A DNA stretch of 37,537 nucleotides from Polyangia bacterium (GTDB lineage Bacteria > Myxococcota_A > Polyangia > Polyangiales > Sandaracinaceae): positions 1 through 37,537 of the forward strand of contig JAUHXR010000053.1 in the NCBI GenBank assembly GCA_030426845.1. The letters run 5' to 3'. The first letter of the stretch is position 1, and each line of letters opens with the position of its first letter. Positions 1 through 8,526 of the stretch are shown here, piece after piece. The translations under genes were made by a program, and so were the position numbers. The notes below the pieces were generated by a model that searched no databases, was not told where the DNA came from, and was given only the letters and a program-made list of their open reading frames with translations.

Positions 1-1135
1 GCGCGAGCCCGTAACCGCCCTCGGACACGAGGTACTGCTGGCGCGTGGTCCCCTCGTCCACCGTGATCCTCCACGCCCGCGTGAGCCGCGCCGGGTCCTC
101 CGCGAGGTCGAGCTCGGCCACGTAAAAGGCGTCGCGCGCGGCCCGCGTGAACGCCACGCCGAGCTGGCCGTCGTCCGTCAACCAGGCGCGGTCGAGCCGG
201 ATCCACTCCGCGGGGACGATCGCGTCCACGGCCAGCGCCCGGACCTCCCCCGTGCGCAGGTCCGCGGCGTGGAGGCCGTCCGCGTCGAAGACGAGCCGCG
301 CGTCGTCCATCGCGATCAGCGCCGGGTCGCGCAGGCCGCCCAGGGCCAGGTCGACGTCGCACCGGCCGCTGGCGCGGCAGGGACCGCACCGGATGGCGAC
401 CGAGCCAGGAGCGGCGGGGTCGGCGGCGGTCCAGCACATCGGGTGACGGTCCCCGGCCGCTGGCGTCGCGGCGGCGATCGCGACGGACGTGGGCCCGAGG
501 CTCTCGAAGTCCATGACCCCGACGCACCACGCGAGGCTCTCGTCCTCGCAGGGCGCGTCGTCGGCCGCGCCGAAGGGGCTGTCGCGCCGAGCCACGAAGT
601 AGGTCGCGTCGCCCGCCTCCACGAGGGCCACCCCTTCGAAGCGCGGCGGAGGGAGCGGCTCGAGGAGCGCGACGCCGGCCGCGCTCGTGTCGCGCGGGAC
701 GGGCAGCGCCGCACGGACGAGAGGAGCGCGGCCGCCCGGCCGCGACTCGAGGAGGCGGTCCTCGGTCGGACCGAACGCGCCGATCAGCGCGCGGTCGTCG
801 TCGACCAGCCAGGGAACGGCCACGCCGAAGCCGGGGAGCGCCACCTCGCCTCCCGCGCCGGTCGCGTCGAACACCGCGACGCCCTCCTCGGTGGTGAGCA
901 GCAGCAGCCCCCCCTGCTCGAGGGCCCAGCCCACGCCGTCGGTCGCCGGGCAGTCGGCCAGCGCGAGGGACGCGGCCGGGGTGGCGAGGGGCGCGACGTC
1001 CGGCGCACAGCCGCCGATCGACAGGACGAACGCCAGGCCGACCGCCGCCACCAACCCGAGCCGGATGCCGGGGGCGCGCTCCCCGCGCCGCGAGCGCGGA
1101 CCCCGAGCCCACGAGGGTTGCTTCCTCGAGCGCAT
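1..1135 (-). CDS. Putative lipoprotein, C-terminus cut by window edge
   Basis: An open frame runs from an ATG at 1135 to the left edge without a stop, giving about 378 residues. The N-terminus has a basic n-region (residues 1-25), a hydrophobic stretch around LGLVAAVGLAFVLSIGGC and a lipobox-like GGC, so the protein is probably an exported lipoprotein. The rest is rich in short beta-type segments with clustered cysteines near residues 205-270 and phrases such as LLLLTTEEGVAVFDA, suggesting a beta-propeller-like secreted protein, although I recognise no family. A TAGGCT box lies 8 nt upstream of the ATG and there is no Shine-Dalgarno sequence. It is divergent from the gene at 1233. The frame is convincing because it shows lipoprotein architecture and consistent codon use; function is unknown. 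Confidence 0.72.
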   Translation of the reverse strand, partial: MRSRKQPSWARGPRSRRGERAPGIRLGLVAAVGLAFVLSIGGCAPDVAPLATPAASLALADCPATDGVGWALEQGGLLLLTTEEGVAVFDATGAGGEVALPGFGVAVPWLVDDDRALIGAFGPTEDRLLESRPGGRAPLVRAALPVPRDTSAAGVALLEPLPPPRFEGVALVEAGDATYFVARRDSPFGAADDAPCEDESLAWCVGVMDFESLGPTSVAIAAATPAAGDRHPMCWTAADPAAPGSVAIRCGPCRASGRCDVDLALGGLRDPALIAMDDARLVFDADGLHAADLRTGEVRALAVDAIVPAEWIRLDRAWLTDDGQLGVAFTRAARDAFYVAELDLAEDPARLTRAWRITVDEGTTRQQYLVSEGGYGLA

Positions 1136-1143
1136 CCCGCCCA

Positions 1144-1149
1144 AGCCTA
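1144..1149 (-). promoter_or_regulatory. Leaderless -10 candidate (TAGGCT)
   Basis: TAGGCT sits 8 nt before the ATG at 1135. No Shine-Dalgarno sequence and no clear -35 hexamer are visible. It is one of the TANNNT boxes that recur just upstream of start codons in this window. Confidence 0.4.
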
Positions 1150-1232
1150 CGGTACTCCCCGGGCTCGTGCTCCTCGGGAGGGTGTCAGATCCATGGTCGC
1201 GGCGGCGAAGCATGTGCTCGGGGAGGGCCGCG

Positions 1233-1658
1233 ATGGAGACCAAGGTGTGTGCAGGGTGCGGGGCCAGCGTGGCCGTTGCGTCGATGTCCTGGACCTCGGA
1301 CGGCGAGCGCTGCGAGGACTGCGCGGGCGGACACGCCGACGTCGTGGGGCAGGGATCGTCGTCGGCGACGCGGGTCGCGGTGGGCGCGCTGGTCGCGGCC
1401 GCGCTGCCGCTCGTCTTCAGCTACCGGACATCGTCGACCACGACGGTGACGATGACCGACGCGGCCGGCGTCGAGCACGTGGCGTCGAGCGGCTCGGCCT
1501 ACGACTACGTCGCGATCGGCGGCGGCGGCATCGCGCTGGTCCTCGCGACGGTGGCGCTGCTCCTCAACCTCAAGGAGAAGCGCAAGGCGGCCTTCGTGAT
1601 GCTGGGCCTCGCGTTCGTGGTGGGCGCCTACCAGCTCGCCCGCGGCTTCGTGTTCTGA
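1233..1658 (+). CDS. Small zinc-ribbon membrane protein
   Basis: A 141-residue protein. It starts with a four-cysteine zinc ribbon (CAGC near residues 6-9, CEDC near residues 26-29) followed by three hydrophobic segments: VAVGALVAAALPLVF, YVAIGGGGIALVLATVALLL and FVMLGLAFVVGAYQL. This suggests a cytoplasmic zinc knuckle joined to a small membrane domain, an arrangement seen in many uncharacterised bacterial proteins. The ATG at 1233 is chosen because GGGAGG precedes it at 1221-1226; an in-frame ATG at 1212 lacks such a site. It is therefore a conventional leadered gene, unlike many neighbours. No function can be assigned. Confidence 0.75.
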   Translation: METKVCAGCGASVAVASMSWTSDGERCEDCAGGHADVVGQGSSSATRVAVGALVAAALPLVFSYRTSSTTTVTMTDAAGVEHVASSGSAYDYVAIGGGGIALVLATVALLLNLKEKRKAAFVMLGLAFVVGAYQLARGFVF

Positions 1659-1675
1659 GCGCGGAGGGCGCGGCG

Positions 1676-2632
1676 CTACTCGCAGCGCGCGCGGGCGCGG
1701 AGCGGGCTGTCGGGGTGGGCGCGGTGGAAGGCGGCGGCGGCGGCGCGGGCGTCGTCCGTCCGGCCCGCCGCGCAGAGCGCCACGACCTGGGCCGCCTCGC
1801 GCTCCTCACCCATCACGCCCGCCGGGAAGCGCCGCGCGTGCTCGGAGAGGGCGCTCAACGCCTCCGCCGGCCGATCCGCGTGGAGCGCCCGCGTGGCGCG
1901 GCGCAGGAGCGCCACCTCGGCCGCGAGGGTCGAGGGCGTCGTCGGCTCGGCTGAGGGCTGGGTCGAGGGTTGGGTCGAGGGCTGGGTCGAGGGTTGGGGC
2001 GTCGCCTCGGGCTCGTTCACCTCGGAGGCCGGCGTCGCGGCTCGACGCCCGGCAACGCGCGCGGTCGCCCGCGCGGGCGCGGCGGCCTCGGAGGCCGCGG
2101 GGCTGGGGTTCGCCGCGTCGTCCGTCCTCGCGTCGTCGGCGACCGCACGCGCCGACGGCGCCTCGATCGGCGCCTCGATCGGCGCCTCGATCGGCACCTC
2201 GATCGGCGCCTCGATCGGCGCCACCTCGGCCGCCGCGCGGTCGATCGGACGGCTCTCGGTGCGTCCGGCGGACGGCGCGGTCGGGGCGGTCGGGGCCGCC
2301 GCGCGCGCCGGTGCGGTGTCGACGACGTCGTCCTCGGCCGGGCCCCCGAGCTGGGGAGCGGCCACCGCGACCGCGCCCAGGGCGCCGAGGGCGACCAGCG
2401 CGAGGGTGACCTTCGCCGAGGTCGACAGGCCGATCACCGCGGCCGCGCCGGTCGCGCTCGCCGACGCGCTCGAGGCCGCGGTCGACGCGGCCAGGCCGGC
2501 GCCGCCCGCGAGGGTCGCCATCATGGCGCGCTTCACCCGCGCGCGATCCGCGGCCGACGGATCGTCCGCGCCGCGCACTTCCGCGATCAGGTCGCGGGCC
2601 TCGGGCGAGAGCTCTGAGCGTCCGTCGGTCAT
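1676..2632 (-). CDS. Membrane-anchored TPR-like partner of the ECF sigma factor
   Basis: A 318-residue protein whose ATG overlaps the stop of the upstream sigma factor gene as ATGA (2629-2632), implying translational coupling. The N-terminal 70 residues are soluble and charged (LSPEARDLIAEVRGADDPSAADRARVKRAMM in two halves), followed by one or two hydrophobic segments, with VTLALVALGALGAVAVAA the clearest. A long Ala/Pro/Glu linker follows, containing runs of PIEA and PSTQ. The C-terminus reads as tetratricopeptide-like helices (LLRRATRALHADRPAEALSALSEHARRFP, then GEEREAAQVVALCAAGRTDDARAAAAAFHRAHPDSPL). In myxobacteria such proteins often follow ECF sigma genes and may act as membrane anti-sigma factors. 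No zinc anti-sigma HxxxCxxC motif is present, so the anti-sigma role is inference from position. Confidence 0.8.
   Translation of the reverse strand: MTDGRSELSPEARDLIAEVRGADDPSAADRARVKRAMMATLAGGAGLAASTAASSASASATGAAAVIGLSTSAKVTLALVALGALGAVAVAAPQLGGPAEDDVVDTAPARAAAPTAPTAPSAGRTESRPIDRAAAEVAPIEAPIEVPIEAPIEAPIEAPSARAVADDARTDDAANPSPAASEAAAPARATARVAGRRAATPASEVNEPEATPQPSTQPSTQPSTQPSAEPTTPSTLAAEVALLRRATRALHADRPAEALSALSEHARRFPAGVMGEEREAAQVVALCAAGRTDDARAAAAAFHRAHPDSPLRARARCE
1955..1999 (+). repeat. 12-bp tandem repeat in the linker coding region
   Basis: About 3.75 copies of the 12-bp unit GGGCTGGGTCGA, alternating C and T at position 4. On the coding strand this encodes the PSTQ tetrapeptide repeat of the sigma-linked membrane protein. 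The 12-bp length keeps the frame when copies are gained or lost. Confidence 0.85.
2160..2219 (+). repeat. Second 12-bp tandem repeat (five copies)
   Basis: Five head-to-tail copies of GCCTCGATCGGC, with one G-to-A change at 2196. They encode the alternating APIE/VPIE linker repeats of the same membrane protein. The frame is preserved, so copy number can vary without disrupting the gene. Confidence 0.88.
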
Positions 2633-3228
2633 CGCCGGGCCTCCCGCGCTCGGTGGCGAGCGAGCGCTTCCTCGAACTTCTGGCGGGCTCCGCGGAGCCG
2701 CGAGTACACGGTGTTGAGCTTGACCCCGAGGGCCTCGCTGATCTCGGGCGCGGTCATCTGCTCGAGCTCGGCCAGGATGAAGATGGCGCGGCGGTCCTCG
2801 TCGAGCGTCGCGAGCAGAGAGTGGAGCAGGGCCACCCGTTCGTTGCGCTCGGCGCGCTCGGCGGGCCCGCTCTCGCTCGGCGCCGAGAGGCCGTCGGGGA
2901 GCGGGTCGAGGCCCCCCTTGCGGCGCAGCGTGCGGCGGTGGTCGGAGACCACTCGCACGAGGATCCCGAACAGCCACGTGCGCGCGCTCGAGCGTCCCTC
3001 GAAGTCCGCGCGCCGCCGGTGGGCGACGAGGAAGACCTCCTGCACGACGTCGTCGACCGCCGCGTGGGCCACCCCCATGCGCCGCGCGCTCCGCCACACG
3101 AAGTCGAAGTGCGCGTCGTAGAGCGCCTCGACGTCGATCACGGCGTGCGTACCGCTGACGGACCGAGGGTCCCGCGTGGGCGCGTCGAGGGCGGCGGCCA
3201 GGGCCATGTCGGTTGGGTGGCCGCTCAC
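2629..3228 (-). CDS. ECF-type RNA polymerase sigma factor
   Basis: A 199-residue protein with the two-domain plan of ECF sigma factors. Region 2 covers about residues 35-100 (LYDAHFDFVWRSARRMG, then DDVVQEVFLVAHRR and the -10-reading RTWLFGILVRVVSDHRR). Region 4 covers about residues 135-190 (LLATLDEDRRAIFILAELE, then the helix-turn-helix APEISEALGVKLNTVYSRL). It redirects RNA polymerase to a regulon not visible here. The likely start is GTG at 3228; an ATG at 3207 (MALAAALDAP) is an alternative, and neither has a strong Shine-Dalgarno sequence. The gene lies 22 bp after the outer-membrane-like gene and overlaps the downstream membrane protein by 4 bp, suggesting one operon. The inducing signal is unknown. 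Confidence 0.93.
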   Translation of the reverse strand: MSGHPTDMALAAALDAPTRDPRSVSGTHAVIDVEALYDAHFDFVWRSARRMGVAHAAVDDVVQEVFLVAHRRRADFEGRSSARTWLFGILVRVVSDHRRTLRRKGGLDPLPDGLSAPSESGPAERAERNERVALLHSLLATLDEDRRAIFILAELEQMTAPEISEALGVKLNTVYSRLRGARQKFEEALARHRAREARR

Positions 3229-3250
3229 GCCCGGATCCGTCGAGGAAACT

Positions 3251-4300
3251 TCAAAAGTGCACGCTGACCCCGGCGCCGAAGCGCCCGCTCACCGGCTCCT
3301 GGCGGAGGAAGACCTCGTCGCCTCCCGCCGCCCGCACCGCGAACTCCAGTGGATTGAAGGGGATCACGAGGGTCGCGTCCAGGCCGAGGCCGACCGCGTC
3401 GACCGGGCGCCAGCGGGCCTCGATCCCCACCACCGCGCCGAAGAAGGTGCCGAGGCCGGTCTCGGTCGAGGCCAGCCCGAAGCCCTGGGCGACGCTGACG
3501 CCGAGGAGCAAGCCGCCGCACGCGGCGAGGCCGCGGGCGGCCTCGAACGGGTGCACGCACGCGCGGGCGTCGACGCTCACCGAGGTGATGTCTGCCCCCG
3601 CGCTCGAGCCGGCCGCCCGCAGGCCGGGCTGCGGGGTCACGACTCCCGCGCGCAGGCGGCCGTCGACGAGGGGGACGCCCCAGCCGGCCTCGACCCACAC
3701 CCACGCGCTGGGGGTGGGCACCGTGCCGACGTCGACTCCGGCCCCCGCGCCGACGAAGCCGGGGGAGGGCGGCGCAGCGGGATCCTCCGCGGGCGACGCC
3801 TGGGGCGCTCGCCGCGGGGCGCGCCAGCTCGGGGGGGCGGGCGCGTCCGGGCCGGCCAGCGAGGCGGCCGCGCGCGGCGCCGGATCGGGGGTCGGTCGGG
3901 TGGTCGCCTCGGGGGCCGGCTCGTCGTCGACGACCCGGGCCGGGTCGATCATCAGGGCGAGCACCAGGGCGGCTGCGTCGGCCAGGCCTTCGCACGCCGG
4001 CCCCTCGAGGGTCCGCTCGCCCTCCGCGTCGCCGGTGCGGGTCCGCAGTGTCAGTCGGAAGCCGTCCGCCATCGCCTCGGTGGACGCTTCGGCCTCGACC
4101 GGAGGGCCGTCGGGGATCGCGCCGCCGAGCAGGCGCGCGACCTCGGCCCGCATGGCGGTCGCGTCGGGGCACGCGTCGGGGGCGCGCGCGGTGAGGGTCA
4201 GGCGGTCCTGGGCGCGGACCGTCGCTGGGCCCACGAGCGTGGCCGTCCCCCACGCCAGCAGGGCGAGCGCGAGCGAGGTCGGGCGCGCGGCGCGGGGCAT
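3251..4300 (-). CDS. Exported outer-membrane-like protein upstream of ECF sigma
   Basis: A 349-residue protein with a clear signal peptide (MPRAARPTSLALALLAWGT, then AQ cleavage near residue 31). The N-terminal half has paired cysteines (ARAPDACPDATAMRAEVARL and LEGPACEGLADAAALVLALM), followed by an Ala/Pro-rich linker (residues about 130-185). The C-terminal half consists of alternating amphipathic strands ending in phenylalanine (FGAGVSVHF), typical of outer-membrane beta-barrels. The ATG at 4300 is preferred over an in-frame TTG at 4318 because it gives a normal signal peptide. It precedes the ECF sigma gene by 22 bp, so it is likely the first gene of the operon and could sense or be controlled by envelope state. 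Function is otherwise unknown. Confidence 0.8.
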   Translation of the reverse strand: MPRAARPTSLALALLAWGTATLVGPATVRAQDRLTLTARAPDACPDATAMRAEVARLLGGAIPDGPPVEAEASTEAMADGFRLTLRTRTGDAEGERTLEGPACEGLADAAALVLALMIDPARVVDDEPAPEATTRPTPDPAPRAAASLAGPDAPAPPSWRAPRRAPQASPAEDPAAPPSPGFVGAGAGVDVGTVPTPSAWVWVEAGWGVPLVDGRLRAGVVTPQPGLRAAGSSAGADITSVSVDARACVHPFEAARGLAACGGLLLGVSVAQGFGLASTETGLGTFFGAVVGIEARWRPVDAVGLGLDATLVIPFNPLEFAVRAAGGDEVFLRQEPVSGRFGAGVSVHF

Positions 4301-4369
4301 CCACCGACGGCATAGCAAACTGGCCAGGGGCGGAAAGGCGGGCTGACCGCGGCGGGCGGGATGCGCTCT

Positions 4370-5332
4370 TCAACCGGTCAGGGCCAGGTCCACGATCACG
4401 GGCTGGTGGTCCGACCCCGCGCCCACCCCCTCCCGGACCGCCACGGGCCGCAGCTCGGGGCTGACGAGCACGTGGTCGAGCCGGAGGGGGGGCAGGATGA
4501 AGAGGCCGTTGGGCCAGGTGGTCGCGAGGCCGCGGCCGAGGGCGTCGTGCGCGTCGGCGAGGCCGAGGGCGCGCAGGCGCAGGACGCCCGCCGCGTGGGT
4601 GGTCGCGTTCAGATCTCCGGCCACCACGAGCGGGCCGTCGATGCCCGCGACGTGGTCGGCGAGGCGGGCGAGCTGCGCGCGCCAGGTGGCGGCGTAGTCG
4701 GAGTCCACGGGCGGGAGCGTGTGCACGCCGATCACGCGGACGGATCGCTCACCGACGGTGACGGTCGCGTCGATCATCGGGACCCCCTCGAGGTCGACCA
4801 GCTCGGAGCGCGCGAGCGGGAGGCGCGACAGGATCGCGATGCCGAACGAGTCCGGGCGGACGAAGACGTCGCGGTGCGGGAACGCGGCGCGGGCGGCCGG
4901 CGACTCCAGGCGGTGGACCCACCGCGGCGAGACCTCCTCGAGCACGAGGACATCGGCGTCGAGGTCCATCAGCTCCGCGAGGAGCGCGTCCGGCTGGTCG
5001 TTCACCCCGAGGAGGTTGGCGGTGACGACGCGGACGGTGGGCGCCCCCTCGTCGGCCGACCCGATCGTGGGCACGAGGCTCGGGGCGACCCAGACCACGT
5101 GGCACGCGACCGCGAAGCCGGCTGCGATCGCGGTCCAGCGTCGGCGCCGGCGGATCGCGACCGCGAGAAGCAGGTACGCGGGGAGGAACCCCCACGGCGT
5201 GATCGAGCTGGCCCACACGAGCGGCAGCGCGGTGTCGTGCGCGACGAGGCGTGACAGCGCCCAGAGCGCGAAGGGAGCGACGAGGACGGGGAGCACCCAC
5301 GCGCGGCGAGGACGGTCGGTCATGCCCCTCAC
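4370..5332 (-). CDS. Membrane-anchored endonuclease/exonuclease/phosphatase family protein
   Basis: A 320-residue protein. Three N-terminal hydrophobic segments (about residues 11-29, 45-60 and 67-85) precede an EEP (DNase I-like) domain. Catalytic signatures are visible: N106 in VVTANLLG, E132/E133 in VLEEV, H204 in GVHTLPP, D240/N242 in GDLNAT, D286/H287 in LDHVLV and the terminal SDH at 307-309. The fold hydrolyses phosphodiesters in nucleic acids, phosphoinositides or sphingomyelin; the substrate cannot be told. By topology the catalytic domain is probably periplasmic, like other 3-TM EEP proteins. The GTG at 5332 is preferred because GGGGAGG lies 7 nt upstream; an ATG at 5323 is possible. 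No obvious functional link to neighbours. Confidence 0.88.
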   Translation of the reverse strand: MRGMTDRPRRAWVLPVLVAPFALWALSRLVAHDTALPLVWASSITPWGFLPAYLLLAVAIRRRRRWTAIAAGFAVACHVVWVAPSLVPTIGSADEGAPTVRVVTANLLGVNDQPDALLAELMDLDADVLVLEEVSPRWVHRLESPAARAAFPHRDVFVRPDSFGIAILSRLPLARSELVDLEGVPMIDATVTVGERSVRVIGVHTLPPVDSDYAATWRAQLARLADHVAGIDGPLVVAGDLNATTHAAGVLRLRALGLADAHDALGRGLATTWPNGLFILPPLRLDHVLVSPELRPVAVREGVGAGSDHQPVIVDLALTG

Positions 5333-5411
5333 GGTGGCGCCTCCCCGTGATCGAGCGGCCGCCGCGCCGAGGAGCTTGTCGGGCCGAGATGTGGCGGACC
5401 CGTGGCGAGCC

Positions 5412-6998
<1,587 letters not shown>

Positions 6999-7006
6999 CG
7001 GGCGCA

Positions 7007-7012
7007 ACGCTA
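7007..7012 (-). promoter_or_regulatory. Leaderless -10 candidate for rtcR (TAGCGT)
   Basis: TAGCGT lies 8 nt upstream of the rtcR ATG with no Shine-Dalgarno sequence between. It is only 2 bp from the opposing -10 candidate of the methyltransferase gene, so polymerase binding at the two sites should be mutually exclusive. Confidence 0.45.
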
Positions 7013-7014
7013 AC

Positions 7015-7020
7015 TAACCT
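7015..7020 (+). promoter_or_regulatory. Leaderless -10 candidate for the methyltransferase (TAACCT)
   Basis: TAACCT is followed by 7 nt (CCCCGCC) and the ATG at 7028. There is no purine-rich ribosome-binding site. A weak -35 candidate TTGGCC lies at 6991-6996, 18 bp upstream and inside rtcR. Confidence 0.5.
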
Positions 7021-7027
7021 CCCCGCC

Positions 7028-7762
7028 ATGTTCCACCCCGACGGCCCGAGCCTCCGCGAGCTGACCGAGCAGGCGCTCTCCGGCACCGACGCCGGCTACG
7101 ATCTGCTCGCCGCCAAGTTCGACGTCACGCCGTTCCGAACGCCGGACGCGATCCTCGAGCGCGCGGCCGAGATCACCCGCGCGGGCGGCACCGTCCGACG
7201 GGGGCTCGACCTCTGCTGCGGGACGGGCGCCGGGCTGCGCTGGTTCCGTCCGCTCTGCACCGAGCGTGCGCTCGGCCTCGACCGGAGCCGCGGCATGCTC
7301 GAGGAGGCGGCGCGACGCCTCGCCGACGCGCCCGGCGCCGCGCCGATCACCCTGATGCAGGGCGACGCCCTCGAGACGCCGTTCCGGGACGGGCAGCTCG
7401 GGCTCGTCACCTGCTTCGGCGCGTTCGGCCACATCCTCGAGACGGACGAGCCGCGCTTCGTACGCGAGATCTACCGGATCCTCGAGCCCGGCGGCCGCTT
7501 CGTCTTCGTGACGAGCGAGCGGCCGCCCGTCACCTCCCCCGGCCTCTGGATCGCCAAGGGCTTCAACGCGGTGATGCGGGTGCGCAACGCGCTGCTCAAG
7601 CCCGAGTTCATCATGTACTACCTCACCTTCATGCTCCCGGGGGCGCGCTGGCTCTGCGAGGCGGTCGGGTTCGACGTCGAGGTCAAGAGCGGCGTCTTCG
7701 ACAAGCCCTTCCACCGGGCGAAGCTCGTGATCGCGACCAAGCCGGCCGGCGCGAAGCGATGA
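7028..7762 (+). CDS. Class I SAM-dependent methyltransferase
   Basis: A 244-residue protein with a Rossmann-type methyltransferase core: motif I DLCCGTGAG (61-69), acidic residue of motif II in GLDRS (83-87), GDALETPF (112-119) and the post-core LEPGGRF (152-158). The C-terminal part (YYLTFMLPGARWLCEAVGF) matches the small-molecule methyltransferase branch (Methyltransf_11/25 type). It should transfer a methyl group from S-adenosylmethionine to an unknown acceptor. Its stop overlaps the next ATG as ATGA (7759-7762), so the two products are probably made together. It is divergent from rtcR, but no sigma-54 -24/-12 element is visible in the 29-bp gap, so control by RtcR is not supported by sequence. 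Confidence 0.88.
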   Translation: MFHPDGPSLRELTEQALSGTDAGYDLLAAKFDVTPFRTPDAILERAAEITRAGGTVRRGLDLCCGTGAGLRWFRPLCTERALGLDRSRGMLEEAARRLADAPGAAPITLMQGDALETPFRDGQLGLVTCFGAFGHILETDEPRFVREIYRILEPGGRFVFVTSERPPVTSPGLWIAKGFNAVMRVRNALLKPEFIMYYLTFMLPGARWLCEAVGFDVEVKSGVFDKPFHRAKLVIATKPAGAKR

Positions 7763-8526
7763 TCGTCGTCTGGGGGCTGGGGGAGATGGGCGGCGCGTTC
7801 GCGCACGCCTTCTTGCGCCTGGGGCGCCGGGTCGCGCCGGTGACGCGAGCGCTCGACCCGGTCGCGGTGGCGCGCGCGATCCCGGAGCCGGAGCTGGTGG
7901 TGGTCGCGGTCGGCGAACGCGATCTGCCGGTGGTCCTCGAGCAGGTCCCCGACGGCTGGCGCGACCGGCTCCTGCTGCTCCAGAACGAGCTGCTGCCGGT
8001 GGACTGGCAGGCGCACCGCATCGAGCGCCCCACCGTCGCGTCGGTGTGGTTCGAGAAGAAGCGCAGCAAGCCGCTCAACGTGGTCCTCCCGACGCCGGTC
8101 GCGGGGCCGGACGCGGCCGACGTGGTGCGGGCGCTCGACGCCCACGACCTGCCGGCCCACGAGGTCCCGGAGGAGCGGCTGCTCTTCGAGCTGGTGAAGA
8201 AGAACCTCTACATCCTCACCGCGAACCTCGCGGGCCTCGAGGTCGGCGGGACGGTCGAGGCGCTGTGGCGCGACCACCGACAGCTCGCGCGGGACGTCGC
8301 GGCCGAGGTGCTCGAGATCCAGGCCTGGCGGGCGGGCGAGGCGCTCCCGACGCGGGCGCTGATGGACGGGCTGGTAGCGGCCTTCGAGGGCGATCCGACG
8401 CACGGGTGCACCGGGCGGTCGGCGCCGGCCCGGCTCGCGCGCGCGCTCGACCACGCCGATCGGGCCGGCCTGCGCGTGCCGACCCTGCGCGCGATCGCGA
8501 GCCGTCACGGGGTCACCCCCGGATGA
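7759..8526 (+). CDS. NAD(P)-binding ketopantoate-reductase-like protein
   Basis: A 255-residue protein starting with a dinucleotide-binding fold ([16 protein letters not shown], glycines at about residues 6, 8 and 11). Downstream it resembles 6-phosphogluconate/ketopantoate reductase-type proteins: [11 protein letters not shown] is the end of the Rossmann half, and a helical second half contains [18 protein letters not shown] and RWP-less C-terminal helices. The lysine pair in [10 protein letters not shown] is where ketopantoate reductases carry their catalytic lysine. The substrate is unknown, and the protein is shorter than PanE (about 300). It is translationally coupled to the methyltransferase, so the pair may act on the same metabolite. 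The 3' end overlaps the converging GGDEF-EAL gene by 14 bp. Confidence 0.75.
   Translation: MIVVWGLGEMGGAFAHAFLRLGRRVAPVTRALDPVAVARAIPEPELVVVAVGERDLPVVLEQVPDGWRDRLLLLQNELLPVDWQAHRIERPTVASVWFEKKRSKPLNVVLPTPVAGPDAADVVRALDAHDLPAHEVPEERLLFELVKKNLYILTANLAGLEVGGTVEALWRDHRQLARDVAAEVLEIQAWRAGEALPTRALMDGLVAAFEGDPTHGCTGRSAPARLARALDHADRAGLRVPTLRAIASRHGVTPG

Noticed and set aside
1955-2219. Possible CRISPR-like repeats
   Set aside because: Units are contiguous 12-bp in-frame repeats without spacers, encoding a protein linker.
6999-7027. Sigma-54 (-24/-12) promoter for the methyltransferase under RtcR
   Set aside because: TGGCC followed by GCAACGC does not give the GG-N10-GC spacing; the sigma-70-like TAACCT box is a better match.
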